From Nitrosomonas sp. (GTDB lineage Bacteria > Pseudomonadota > Gammaproteobacteria > Burkholderiales > Nitrosomonadaceae), in the NCBI GenBank assembly GCA_031316255.1, contig JALDQW010000001.1, positions 868,001 to 932,000 of the forward strand: a stretch of DNA of 64,000 nt, given 5' to 3'. The notes below the pieces were generated by a model. It searched no databases and was not told where the DNA came from. It was given only the letters and a program-made list of their open reading frames with translations. A program made the position numbers and the translations under genes. This document shows, piece by piece, positions 56,938 through 64,000 of the stretch. How positions within the stretch are numbered: position 1 is the first letter of the stretch; every line of letters begins with the position of its first letter.

Positions 56938-57768
56938 TCAAATGTTACGGTCTGCAGGTAGACTAAAGAATACCGTACCGCTCATGCCGGCCAAAATTTC
57001 CGAGGTTTCTTCTTTAAAACTTGCAAATATTCTTATAGTTTGAGAAACGGGATCGACCCTGGCGCCTACTCTTGAAACTTCTATCACGTGTTCTTCTCCG
57101 GTTTCATCGATTGTTATATGACTGCTGATACCAGGCTTGAGCCAACGTAACCAATTTGAGGGTACGATCATTTCAACTTCAAGACTTCTATCATCCAGAA
57201 TTTTCATGATTTCACGGCCCGGTTCTACAACCTCAAAGGCGTGTGCATTGACATCTGTTACACGACCATCCCAAGGTGCAATAATTTGACATTCACGATT
57301 ACGCGCTCTGCTAGCGCGTAACTCAGCTTGTGCTTTATCGAGTTGGGCTTTTGAGACTTTAAGCTCAAGTGAGCTTACCGCATCAAATTGCGATAGATCC
57401 TCATTGTTTTGATAAATCATTCTTTTAGCCTCAACTTCTGCTTGGGAAGCCCTAAGCTCTGCGCTTTGCCTATCGCACTCAAACTGAACCAAATGATCAC
57501 CTTGTTTGAAATAATCACCGTTTTTAAAATTAATTTTTTTAATCTTAGAGAATAATTCAGTTGATAAAACGGCTTCACGCAAAGGTTTTATCAACGCTCT
57601 CACCTCAGTCATCGCAGCAGTATCCGATAATTTGCTTACCGTTTCTTCATCAAGTACAGTGCTGGTAATCGATATATCACTCAATGCTTGTGGATCAGCC
57701 GCTTTGGCTGTAATAATCCATAAAAACAGATAGAGTAACAATAAAATTTTGCAGCAGTTTTTTTTCAT
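56938..57768 (-). CDS. Periplasmic adaptor (HlyD/MFP) protein
   Basis: I take ATG 57768 rather than the TTG one codon earlier. The protein has about 276 residues. The signal peptide ends AKA-A. The adaptor layout has the lipoyl half-motifs INFKNGDYFKQGDHLVQFE and CQIIAPWDGRVTDVNAHAFE, a coiled-coil hairpin between (QAEVEAKRMIYQNNEDL..), and a beta-barrel DRSLEVEMIVPSNWLRWLKPG. It is exported to the periplasm without a membrane anchor. It is the first gene of the minus-strand run and divergent from the OmpA lipoprotein. Confidence 0.9.
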   Translation of the reverse strand: MKKNCCKILLLLYLFLWIITAKAADPQALSDISITSTVLDEETVSKLSDTAAMTEVRALIKPLREAVLSTELFSKIKKINFKNGDYFKQGDHLVQFECDRQSAELRASQAEVEAKRMIYQNNEDLSQFDAVSSLELKVSKAQLDKAQAELRASRARNRECQIIAPWDGRVTDVNAHAFEVVEPGREIMKILDDRSLEVEMIVPSNWLRWLKPGISSHITIDETGEEHVIEVSRVGARVDPVSQTIRIFASFKEETSEILAGMSGTVFFSLPADRNI

Positions 57769-57802
57769 CAATCTTGTTCAGAAAAATTAATTTCGATGCC
57801 AA

Positions 57803-57835
57803 GCCTGTTTTATAAACAAGTTCGCCTGTTTTATA
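57803..57835. promoter_or_regulatory. Two 12-bp direct repeats in the divergent promoter region
   Basis: GCCTGTTTTATA occurs at 57803-57814 and 57824-57835, start-to-start 21 bp, i.e. two helical turns. It lies between the starts of the adaptor gene (57768) and the OmpA lipoprotein (57972). This is consistent with paired binding sites of a regulator that controls both directions; the regulator is unknown. Confidence 0.4.
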
Positions 57836-57971
57836 CTGCTATGTATTAAACAGCAATCTGATTCGGTGTAAAGCTGAAAAAAAAAGAACAAATACTGCAT
57901 ATTTAATTATTTTTCCCACATAGATGGTGCTGATAGTAATTTGCAGCCTATAAAATTAGAGGTTGAAAATC

Positions 57972-58559
57972 TTGAAAAAAATTTATTCGAATAATACGGT
58001 TATTGCATTGATAATCTTCCCTATGCTGTTTTCTTGCGCTGCTTTACAACAAGAGGCGCATTTTGTTCAAACAGAACAACCGGAACTATCTACTTCAGAT
58101 TCTTCTGAATTGGCGCCTTCCAGACCGATGAATGCACAACCTGAACCACCTTCCAAACCTGCTTCTGCGAATTATGGAAGACTGATAAAGTTTATTTCAA
58201 CAACAGACATTCTTTTCGATTTTGATAGCGCAAGGCTAAAACCAGATACCAACAAAGTGCTGGAGTACGTTGCAAAGGAACTGCAATCTCTGCAGAATGT
58301 AGTTGAACTCACCGGATATGCCGATCGTATAGGTCCTAAAAGTTACAATAGAAATCTTTCTTTGAGACGCGCAGAGTCCGTGAAAATATATCTCATTTCT
58401 AAAGGGATTGACCCTCAGGAAATTACAACCTATGGTATGGGCGAAGAAAATCCGGTTACCGGTGACACTTGTGACGAAAATCTCGGACGGGAATTATTGA
58501 TAGAATGCTTATCTCCTGATCGGCGGGTTGAAATTGAAGTGAAATGGGAAGATCAATGA
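57972..58559 (+). CDS. OmpA-family lipoprotein
   Basis: The frame opens at TTG 57963, but AGAGG at 57958-57962 fits TTG 57972 better, giving 195 residues. Lipobox MLFSC lies near residue 22. A Pro/Ser/Glu-rich linker (to about 75) precedes the OmpA peptidoglycan-binding domain: ILFDFDSARLKPDTNKVLEYV, TGYADRIGPKSYNRNLSLRRAESV and GMGEENPV..LSPDRRVEIEV. It should tether the outer membrane to peptidoglycan. Being divergent from the adaptor/TolC/giant-protein operon, it may stabilise that export complex. Confidence 0.92.
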   Translation: MKKIYSNNTVIALIIFPMLFSCAALQQEAHFVQTEQPELSTSDSSELAPSRPMNAQPEPPSKPASANYGRLIKFISTTDILFDFDSARLKPDTNKVLEYVAKELQSLQNVVELTGYADRIGPKSYNRNLSLRRAESVKIYLISKGIDPQEITTYGMGEENPVTGDTCDENLGRELLIECLSPDRRVEIEVKWEDQ

Positions 58560-59061
58560 GGTAGTCTCGTAACTGCTTCTTTCATGGTAATCGGCACAAC
58601 CGCGCAACTTGATGTGAAATGGTTAGTATGCCGCTTGCTGTACACAACTCGGTCTTCTTCGTCAATAATCACAACAAAATACGGTTGAGCTGATGTTATG
58701 CGATTGATCTGATAAGGTTTCGACCCATCGACCCCCAACCTATAAGTCCGGCGATCAGTGGCATCAGCGGTAAGTCCAAGAAAAGTATGGCTTCCCGACC
58801 AGGGCTCGAACCTGGGATCTGCGGATTAACAGGTATTTTAAACCGGCTGTTTTTATTCACTTAACGCCCGCTGGTGCTCGCCAACGTACGTGGACGATGG
58901 GCAAAATTGTCACATGTCGGGTTTTGAAAACCATTTTTGAAAGGTGACCACTGCTTAATTGAATTATGTGGTGCTGTTTTTTGAAATGTTTTCAAAATGA
59001 TCAAGTCATAATTATGTTATAGTTACCCAATAGTAATACCTTTTAATATTTTTATTAAGCC
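58560..59061. other. Intergenic region, 502 bp, with tRNA remnant and toxin-antitoxin promoter
   Basis: A minus-strand frame (58553-58738, 61 residues, PYFVVIIDEEDRVVYSKRH) overlaps the OmpA gene end. It has no family I recognise and may be debris. The tRNA-Asn fragment lies inside. The final 80 AT-rich bases before 59062 (with ATAGTTACCC and ATAGTAATACC half-repeats) are the likely autoregulated promoter of the next pair. Confidence 0.4.
58745..58832 (-). pseudogene. tRNA-Asn(GTT) 3' half fragment with shared downstream sequence
   Basis: On the minus strand 58832 to 58788 reads CT-GTT-AATCCGC (anticodon to anticodon stem), AGATC, a perfect T-arm CCAGG-TTCGAGC-CCTGG, acceptor TCGGGAA, G and CCA. 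No 5' half is present upstream, so it is the 3' end only, as left by site-specific integration at a tRNA gene. The DNA past CCA matches that past the fragment at 26.3 kb. Confidence 0.75.
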
Positions 59062-59334
59062 ATGTCAACATCAATTAAACTCGGCGAAGATCTGAAAAAT
59101 AGAATTCAGAACTTGGCAAACATGCGTCATCGTTCTGCGCACTGGATTATGCGAGAAGCAATACGTGAATATATTGAACGCGAGGAAGCAAGAGAAAGAT
59201 TCAGGCAAGAAGCTATGGAATCCTGGACAGCTTATCAAGAAACCGGTAGGCATCTTACCAATCAAGAAGTGCGAAATTGGTTAAATACTTGGGGAACTGA
59301 AAAAGAAACAAAAGCGCCTTCATGCCACGAGTAA
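59062..59334 (+). CDS. Ribbon-helix-helix antitoxin
   Basis: The protein has 90 residues. The N-terminal RHH motif TSIKLGEDLKNRIQNLANMRHRSAHWIMREAI binds DNA. The C-terminal helix (YIEREEARERFRQEAMESW) and the tail to NWLNTWGTEKE would wrap the toxin. It overlaps the following ParE-type toxin by 13 bp, the usual antitoxin-first order. It should repress its own promoter just upstream. Confidence 0.9.
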   Translation: MSTSIKLGEDLKNRIQNLANMRHRSAHWIMREAIREYIEREEARERFRQEAMESWTAYQETGRHLTNQEVRNWLNTWGTEKETKAPSCHE

Positions 59335-59615
59335 TTATTACCGAAGGAGCGGTAGCAGGATTGGAGCGTTGCCGTTTGTTTTTAGCCGACAAAAATCCTC
59401 ATGCCGTATTAAAAGCTGCTCAATCCATCGAACAAAAACTTACAATTCTGGAAACTGATCCAAAGATAGGTAGACCACTTAACGACTTTCCTGAACTTCG
59501 AGAGTTAATTATTCCTTTCGGGGACTCTGGTTACGTGGCTCTTTATCACTTTGATGAAAATAACAATTTAGTTTATGTACTCGCTCTCAAACACCAGAAA
59601 GAAGCAGGATATTGA
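59322..59615 (+). CDS. ParE/RelE-family toxin
   Basis: This 97-residue protein has the family topology: PRVIITEGAVAGLERCRLFL at the start, ILETDPKIGRPLNDFPELREL in the middle, FGDSGYVALYHFD and VYVLALKHQKEAGY at the end. The family targets gyrase (ParE) or ribosome-bound mRNA (RelE); RHH partner and length favour ParE-like. It is intact and coupled to the upstream antitoxin. Confidence 0.88.
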   Translation: MPRVIITEGAVAGLERCRLFLADKNPHAVLKAAQSIEQKLTILETDPKIGRPLNDFPELRELIIPFGDSGYVALYHFDENNNLVYVLALKHQKEAGY

Positions 59616-59832
59616 GGATTTAGTAGTTCCTATTTGTCGTTCAAATGTGCTGCCAAGTGTCTTTTGGCTCTGGTTTATTCAGCTTAAAAAATTACTATCC
59701 GTAATGCGGTGTTTCCTTTTTTATTGGTTGAGCTGCCGATATCCTCTCGGAAGAACGTGTTGTTCATGGGATTGTTTTTCTGTTAGGTGTTAAGGGGCTT
59801 GACTATTGTTATCATAATTGATAACTTTAGTG

Positions 59833-60165
59833 ATGACATGGACGATCTCGTTCTTTAACGAGAAGGTCGAAGCGGAAACACTAGCATTGCCGCCGGGGAT
59901 CCTCTCCAATTTCCTGCGCATCGCGGAATTGATTCAGGAATTCGGTCCCGATCTTGGACGGCCTCACACCGCGCCATTGGGCCGGGGATTGTTTGAAATC
60001 CGGGCCAAAGGACGCGAAGGCATTTCCCGGTCGGTATTTTGCACCGTCAAAAACAGGGAAATCGTCATTCTCATAACCGTGATCAAAAAGGGGAACAAAA
60101 TCCCCAAGCGCCAGAAGGAGACGGCGCAGAAACGAGCGAAAGAGGTACAAAACGATGACACATAA
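59833..60165 (+). CDS. HigB-like (RelE superfamily, DUF891/Gp49-type) toxin
   Basis: I take ATG 59833 over the TTG at 59818, giving 110 residues. The start MTWTISFFNEKVEAETLALP and the core LGRGLFEIRAKGREGISRSVFCTV followed by a basic C-terminus (KKGNKIPKRQKETAQKRAKEV) are those of HigB-type, toxin-first pairs. These cleave mRNA on the ribosome. It overlaps the next gene by 11 bp. The GC content is higher than in the preceding pair, which suggests a separate origin. Confidence 0.88.
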   Translation: MTWTISFFNEKVEAETLALPPGILSNFLRIAELIQEFGPDLGRPHTAPLGRGLFEIRAKGREGISRSVFCTVKNREIVILITVIKKGNKIPKRQKETAQKRAKEVQNDDT

Positions 60166-60457
60166 AAGGCCAACATTCGATACATTCAAACAAACGGCGT
60201 TGAAAGACCCGGAGGTCAAAGCCGAATACGATGGGCTTTCCACCGCGTTCGAGATGAAACGCCAGATGATCGCCTTGCGTAAACGTGCAGGCGTAACTCA
60301 GGAACAAATGGCGGTTTTGCTGGGCACCAAGAAAAGCAACATCTCCCGGCTGGAAAGCCTGAACTCGAGTATCTCGCCAAGACTGGCCACGGTCGAAGAT
60401 TACGCCCGCGCCTTGGGTTATTCGATCAAAATCAAATTCGAACCGCGTACACATTAA
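60155..60457 (+). CDS. XRE-type HigA-like antitoxin
   Basis: This 100-residue protein has a helix-turn-helix at about 42-95 (MIALRKRAGVTQEQMAVLLG, KSNISRLESLNSSISPRLATVEDYARALG). The N-terminal helix region (FDTFKQTALKDPEVKAEYD) is typical of antitoxins paired with DUF891 toxins. It should neutralise the upstream toxin and repress the operon. Confidence 0.9.
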   Translation: MTHKRPTFDTFKQTALKDPEVKAEYDGLSTAFEMKRQMIALRKRAGVTQEQMAVLLGTKKSNISRLESLNSSISPRLATVEDYARALGYSIKIKFEPRTH

Positions 60458-60900
60458 AGTCGTAATCAGAATTACATCGACAGGTCGAAATCTCGATTCT
60501 ACTTCTATTGGTGTAACGTGTTGTTTTACTGCGCTTTCCGCTGCTCGAACAAGTGGTATCGACAATGACACACTTTGGAGCATAATTCAGGATGATATCC
60601 CAGAATTGCTATCGGTGTTAAAAGTACTGAAAAAGAAAGCGCAAACATGAGGTGGTTCGATAGATTTCAGTCGAGCACGTGATTGATTGCATCTCAGGAC
60701 GTTACATCGTCTTAATAAATGTTTCACGCCGGCCTCCACGTGATGTCACGTGACAAAGCACGTTCAGAAATTCCAAACAGAATGATCTTGACATAGAGTG
60801 AAACATACACTCATTTCTCATTTTTTCTTTATTCGCGACCTGACCCTGGACTTTTCTTCGCGACCTGACCCTGGACTTTTCATTTTTATTCGCGACCTGA
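60458..60900. other. Intergenic region, 443 bp, ORF remnant and short repeats
   Basis: A plus-strand frame without a start runs from about 60470 to 60650 (GRNLDSTSIG..GIDNDTLWSIIQDDIPELLSVL, then KKKAQT) and looks like the tail of a broken gene that I cannot name. It is followed by the short direct repeats listed separately. Confidence 0.4.
60832..60900. repeat. 25-bp direct repeats TTCGCGACCTGACCCTGG...
   Basis: Two exact 25-bp copies (60832-60856 and 60857-60881, TTCGCGACCTGACCCTGGAC plus TTTTC) are followed by a third cut after TTCGCGACCTGA (60889-60900) where the IS110 element begins. A related string (ATTCGCAACCTGACCCTAG) occurs at about 33209-33226 beyond the IS21 right end. Both are preceded by ACATACACT and T-rich DNA. 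Confidence 0.8.
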
Positions 60901-60917
60901 ACATCCCGCTCGAATTT

Positions 60918-62147
60918 TCAAGTGTTTTTGTTTATTTCTGATCGAGTTTCATATATACGATTCTGCTTCAACATTTTGAAAATAATACGACAGAGTTGTC
61001 GACCGAGCGCGCGAACAGCTTGGTTATGTGATTTTCCTTCGATACGTTTTTTCTCGTAGTAACGTTGCGATTCAGGCACATACTTACGATGTTTATCAAC
61101 AGCGGTCATCATTGCACCCTTAGCACGTTTGTTAACATGTTTTGGTGCTTTTGAGCCACGGAATTTTCCAGAGCTATTGTCGAGGTTAACCATACCCAAA
61201 TAAAGTGCCAGACTGCGTTCGCTGGCAAAACGATCAATGATGCCGATTTCGCCCGCTAACTCTGAAGCGCTGATCACGGCGAATCCCGGAATACTATCAA
61301 TCAGCTTCGCAGATTGGGATTCTTGCATTAACGTTTTGCAACGCAACTCCAATGCTTTGATGTCGTTTTTGAGCACCAATATACGATGGGCATCTTCAAT
61401 GATCATTGCGCCGACCCATTCCACTTCATGACTAAATGACGCTTGTGGTTGCCATGCCTTGATTAGGGCTGCATATTTTCGGCCTATACGGGGAATCTTA
61501 TTGAGTGACGATAAGCGCAGACGCGACAGTTTTGTCAATTCGTCAACGCTGGTGATGAAGCGTAAGAACCAAAGATTATCAGCATCTTTTGTGATGTCCA
61601 ATAGACCGGGACACACAGCGTGGAGATCGCCCTGAAGGCGACTTTGGAGGCGACTCTTTTCATCTACCAGGGCACGGCGGCGGCGACTCAAGCGTTTTAG
61701 CATGTCATTTTCACGCGGAGTCGGCATAATTTCCTGGAGAACATCTTTGGCTAATGGCAGGTGGTCTTTCAACTGAAATAGCTCCAGACCTTTACACGCA
61801 TCAATACGATCATTCTTGGCTGCAGCCGGAAATATTTCTTTAAAGCGCGCCAGCTTCAAATTGTTAATGTTGTAAAGTTGATAACCACGTACTTTCACCA
61901 GACTATCCAAAGGCCGTGCATAGCCATTGTAGCCTTCCATTGCCACAGCAACTTCATGACCATGTTGCTGGCAATGATGTTCAATACGTTCAAAAAATTG
62001 TTTAAATCCTTCCGGGCGGTGGAGAATGTCAAATTCATCCAGTACATCGCCATTGGGCAAACCGATTGCTACGCTATGCTGGCGACAACCAACATCAACA
62101 CTGACACAAATTTGTGGGGCGTTATTCATAATTATTGGGGTCTCCAT
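60918..62147 (-). CDS. IS110 family transposase (DEDD type)
   Basis: The protein has 409 residues. The N-terminal DEDD/RuvC-like domain has ICVSVDVGCRQHSVAIG (first Asp) and KNDRIDACKGLELF (later Asp). The C-terminal Transposase_20 domain has IDSIPGFAVISASELAGEIG (with the catalytic-type Ser), FASERSLALYLGMVN and KAPKHVNKRAKGAMM. It appears complete. An internal ATG at 62129 is an alternative start. IS110 recombinases act with a structured RNA from the element's own non-coding end. Confidence 0.93.
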   Translation of the reverse strand: METPIIMNNAPQICVSVDVGCRQHSVAIGLPNGDVLDEFDILHRPEGFKQFFERIEHHCQQHGHEVAVAMEGYNGYARPLDSLVKVRGYQLYNINNLKLARFKEIFPAAAKNDRIDACKGLELFQLKDHLPLAKDVLQEIMPTPRENDMLKRLSRRRRALVDEKSRLQSRLQGDLHAVCPGLLDITKDADNLWFLRFITSVDELTKLSRLRLSSLNKIPRIGRKYAALIKAWQPQASFSHEVEWVGAMIIEDAHRILVLKNDIKALELRCKTLMQESQSAKLIDSIPGFAVISASELAGEIGIIDRFASERSLALYLGMVNLDNSSGKFRGSKAPKHVNKRAKGAMMTAVDKHRKYVPESQRYYEKKRIEGKSHNQAVRALGRQLCRIIFKMLKQNRIYETRSEINKNT

Positions 62148-62325
62148 ATCATTAAGACAAAACCTAAAATCATCCGTCGGTCTCGTCTACATACAGAGCC
62201 ACAATCAATTGATCGGCACCATCCCGTACGACACTCCGGATGATGCAGGAGGACGGGGACGGCATTTCAAGTCTAGCGAACCAGAATCCCAGCCGCTGAC
62301 CCCGTGAGCCACATCCCCGTCCAAT
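62148..62325 (-). ncRNA. Candidate IS110 bridge RNA region
   Basis: This is the non-coding DNA upstream of the transposase, inside the element. In the IS110 group the RNA that pairs with target and donor is encoded there. The segment holds a 9-bp inverted match GGACGGGGA (62251-62259) / TCCCCGTCC (62314-62322) that could close a stem. Position and size fit; the RNA itself is not proven. Confidence 0.45.
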
Positions 62326-62347
62326 GTCTATACTAACTGCTTGAGAT

Positions 62348-63707
62348 TGTAGAGAACAAATAAACTGTCCGGGTATGTAGCAAATGATTTGTCCGGATTA
62401 TCTTAGTCCCAGGAGGGACAAGGATGAAACGGACAGAATGGCTACAGGAGACACGGAAGATGAGATTTGAGGAAGCCTATGGGAATTATAAAAGTGGGAG
62501 TATCACGCAAGACGAAGCAGCAAAGCTGCTTGGTGTATGTGATCGCACATTTCGGCGCTACATGAACAAATACGACGAAGGTGGTCTGGATGCGTTATTG
62601 GACAAGCGGCTGACCCAGGCATCGCACCGCTGTGCGCCAGTGGATGAAGTGATGCGTTTAACGGAACAGTATCGCAACCGTTATTCTGGCTGGAATGCCA
62701 GGCATTTTCATGCATGGTATTGCAAGGACGGTGGCACACGCAGTTATACGTGGGTTAAGAGCCGGTTACAAGAAGCTGGGTTGATCAAACGTACATCAAA
62801 GCGTGGCGCGCATCGAAAACGTCGTGAACGCTCACCACTGACCGGAATGATGATTCATCAGGATGGCAGCACCCATGAATGGGTAGCCAATCAGAAATGG
62901 GATTTAATCGTCACTATGGACGATGCAACCAGTGAACATTACTCGATGTTTTTTGTTCAGGAAGAAGGCACTGCCAGCAGCTTCAGAGGCGTTCAGGCGG
63001 TGATAGAGAAGCAAGGATTGTTCTGTTCCTTTTATTCAGACCGAGGCAGTCACTACTGGCATACACCAGAGGCTGGTGGCAAAGTAGACAAACATAATCT
63101 TACGCAGTTTGGACAAGCCATGAAGCGGCTCGGAATTGAAATGATCGCGGCCTACTCGCCACAGGCGCGTGGACGCAGTGAGCGCATGTTCCGCACCCAT
63201 CAAGAACGTTTACCCAAGGAACTGGCGCTGGCAGGCATCGCCGACATGGAAACGGCAAACCGTTATCTGCAGGAAGTCTATATGCCTGCTTTTAACGATG
63301 AATTCAAGCAGCCTGCTGCGGTAGATGGATCAGCATTTGTACCCTGGATCGGTGGAGAAATTGAGGATTTCCTGTGCGAGCGTCATGAGCGTGTCGTGGG
63401 TCATGACAATTGCGTCAGCTTCAACAACTTGAAGCTGCAAATTCCTGCCAATCAACATCGGTGTCATTACGTGAAGGCCAAGGTGACAGTACTGCGCTAT
63501 CCCGACGGCAAGTTAGCGATCTTGCATGGGCCGCGGAAAATTGCCCAGTACGATAAAGCAGGCCAGGAAATAAAACATGATGAAAAGCTGTTGCGTAAAT
63601 CCGCCGCCACAGCTTCGCAATGAACATCGAGAGGAGTTCACTGCGTTTAATTGCAAAGCGGACAGTTTATTTGCTATAAAACCGGACAATTCTATTTGTT
63701 GACAACA
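62348..63707 (+). mobile_element. ISNCY-type insertion sequence with 15-bp target duplication
   Basis: The element is 1360 bp with imperfect terminal inverted repeats (left TGTAGAGAACAAATAAACTG, right complement TGTTGTCAACAAATAGAATT, both continuing TGTCCGG). An exact 15-bp direct repeat CTAACTGCTTGAGAT flanks it at 62333-62347 and 63708-63722. Long duplications are known for IS1202-like elements. It interrupts the 5' end of the 52-bp repeat's surroundings. Confidence 0.88.
62424..63623 (+). CDS. ISNCY-type DDE transposase
   Basis: The protein has 399 residues. A helix-turn-helix near 25-60 (ITQDEAAKLLGVCDRTFRRYMNKY) is followed by an rve-type catalytic core with Asp in MMIHQDGSTHEW, Asp in FYSDRGSHYW and Glu in ARGRSERMFRTHQ, then a C-terminal beta part (HYVKAKVTVLRYPDGKLAI). 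It is intact, with a CAGGAGGGACAAGG ribosome site. It drives the surrounding 1.36-kb element. Confidence 0.94.
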   Translation: MKRTEWLQETRKMRFEEAYGNYKSGSITQDEAAKLLGVCDRTFRRYMNKYDEGGLDALLDKRLTQASHRCAPVDEVMRLTEQYRNRYSGWNARHFHAWYCKDGGTRSYTWVKSRLQEAGLIKRTSKRGAHRKRRERSPLTGMMIHQDGSTHEWVANQKWDLIVTMDDATSEHYSMFFVQEEGTASSFRGVQAVIEKQGLFCSFYSDRGSHYWHTPEAGGKVDKHNLTQFGQAMKRLGIEMIAAYSPQARGRSERMFRTHQERLPKELALAGIADMETANRYLQEVYMPAFNDEFKQPAAVDGSAFVPWIGGEIEDFLCERHERVVGHDNCVSFNNLKLQIPANQHRCHYVKAKVTVLRYPDGKLAILHGPRKIAQYDKAGQEIKHDEKLLRKSAATASQ

Positions 63708-63709
63708 CT

Positions 63710-63761
63710 AACTGCTTGAGATGTGGCTTGTCATCCTGCAAAATTCAATGGTAGACCCTGG
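63710..63761. repeat. 52-bp direct repeat, copy 2
   Basis: This copy matches 26334-26385 at 49 of 52 bases in the same orientation. Its first bases are part of the 15-bp duplication made by the ISNCY element. Confidence 0.8.
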
Positions 63762-64000
63762 CCTTTTCATTCATTCACCATTGAACAACGATAAAACCGA
63801 CGACCCTGAATAGTTTTTCGTATTTGCTATCTGGTACTACTCATGGAAGTTCGAATGTCATGAAAACCCTAACAATTAGTCGCTATTCAAGAATAAAAGA
63901 ACTGCATATATAATTAATAAAACTATAGCTATTTTGATTTTTGCCTTTGTAGGTACTCCTGAATAATCTTTACCACCCAGCGGATCCAATTTGCTTAACA
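63762..64000. other. Window end, no gene seen
   Basis: AT-rich DNA with no supported ORF, RNA or repeat in the last 240 bases. Confidence 0.4.

Larger units (their letters stand above)
60901..62325 (-). mobile_element. IS110-family element
   Basis: It contains an IS110-type transposase with about 180 non-coding bases upstream of the ORF and only about 17 downstream. The right boundary is set where a repeat copy is truncated (60900/60901). The left boundary, about 62325, is approximate because these elements lack inverted repeats. Confidence 0.6.

Noticed and set aside
58553..58738. 61-codon minus-strand ORF after the OmpA gene
   Set aside because: It overlaps the OmpA gene end and shows no recognisable family or ribosome site; kept only as possible debris.

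Overview
The window reads as the chromosome of a Gram-negative proteobacterium. It has a TonB-dependent receptor, a beta-barrel porin, lipoproteins with lipoboxes, an OmpA-type lipoprotein, a TolC-type channel and a bestrophin-like channel. The gene mix and the tRNA-Asn remnants suggest a betaproteobacterium, perhaps Nitrosomonas-like. No ammonia-oxidation or rRNA gene is present to confirm this, so the placement is a guess.

Positions 1-26,000 are mostly ordinary housekeeping and envelope genes. In order they are: a TPR protein with a large TonB-dependent receptor; a bile-acid:sodium-type symporter; a bestrophin-like channel; a DUF6279 lipoprotein; a rhodanese; a DoxX protein; a VOC protein; a secreted beta-helix protein; a PIN-PhoH ATPase; a PhoD-type phosphatase; a porin; an operon of a periplasmic beta-propeller, a SCO1/SenC copper chaperone and an unknown secreted protein; an M14 peptidase overlapping an alpha/beta hydrolase; and a chromate transporter. 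A decayed IS21 istA sits beside a frameshifted DUF4214 gene at 8.3-9.5 kb.

Positions 26,000-64,000 look like an accessory region. It is bounded or punctuated by partial tRNA-Asn 3' ends (26.3 and 58.8 kb) and a 52-bp direct repeat (26.33 and 63.71 kb). It holds a 1294-residue RTX/cadherin-like protein, an IS5-type remnant, an IS21 element with a frameshifted istA, remains of plasmid mobilisation genes (mobC-like and a mobA-like relaxase start) split by an intact IS256-type element, two toxin-antitoxin pairs, an IS110-type element and an ISNCY-type element with a 15-bp target duplication.

The most interesting part is 35.3-58.6 kb. A minus-strand run reads: periplasmic adaptor (HlyD/MFP); GAF-TM-HlyD adaptor; PqqD-like/M50-protease/HlyD fusion; TolC-type lipoprotein; a 4358-residue DUF4347/LamG/Ig-like giant protein with six near-identical 714-bp repeats; and a PAS-GGDEF-EAL protein whose start overlaps the giant's stop by 4 bp. 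An OmpA-type lipoprotein is divergent at the upstream end. I infer a dedicated surface-display or processing system for the giant protein under c-di-GMP control. It has three adaptor-type proteins and an outer-membrane channel, but no ABC ATPase in the window.
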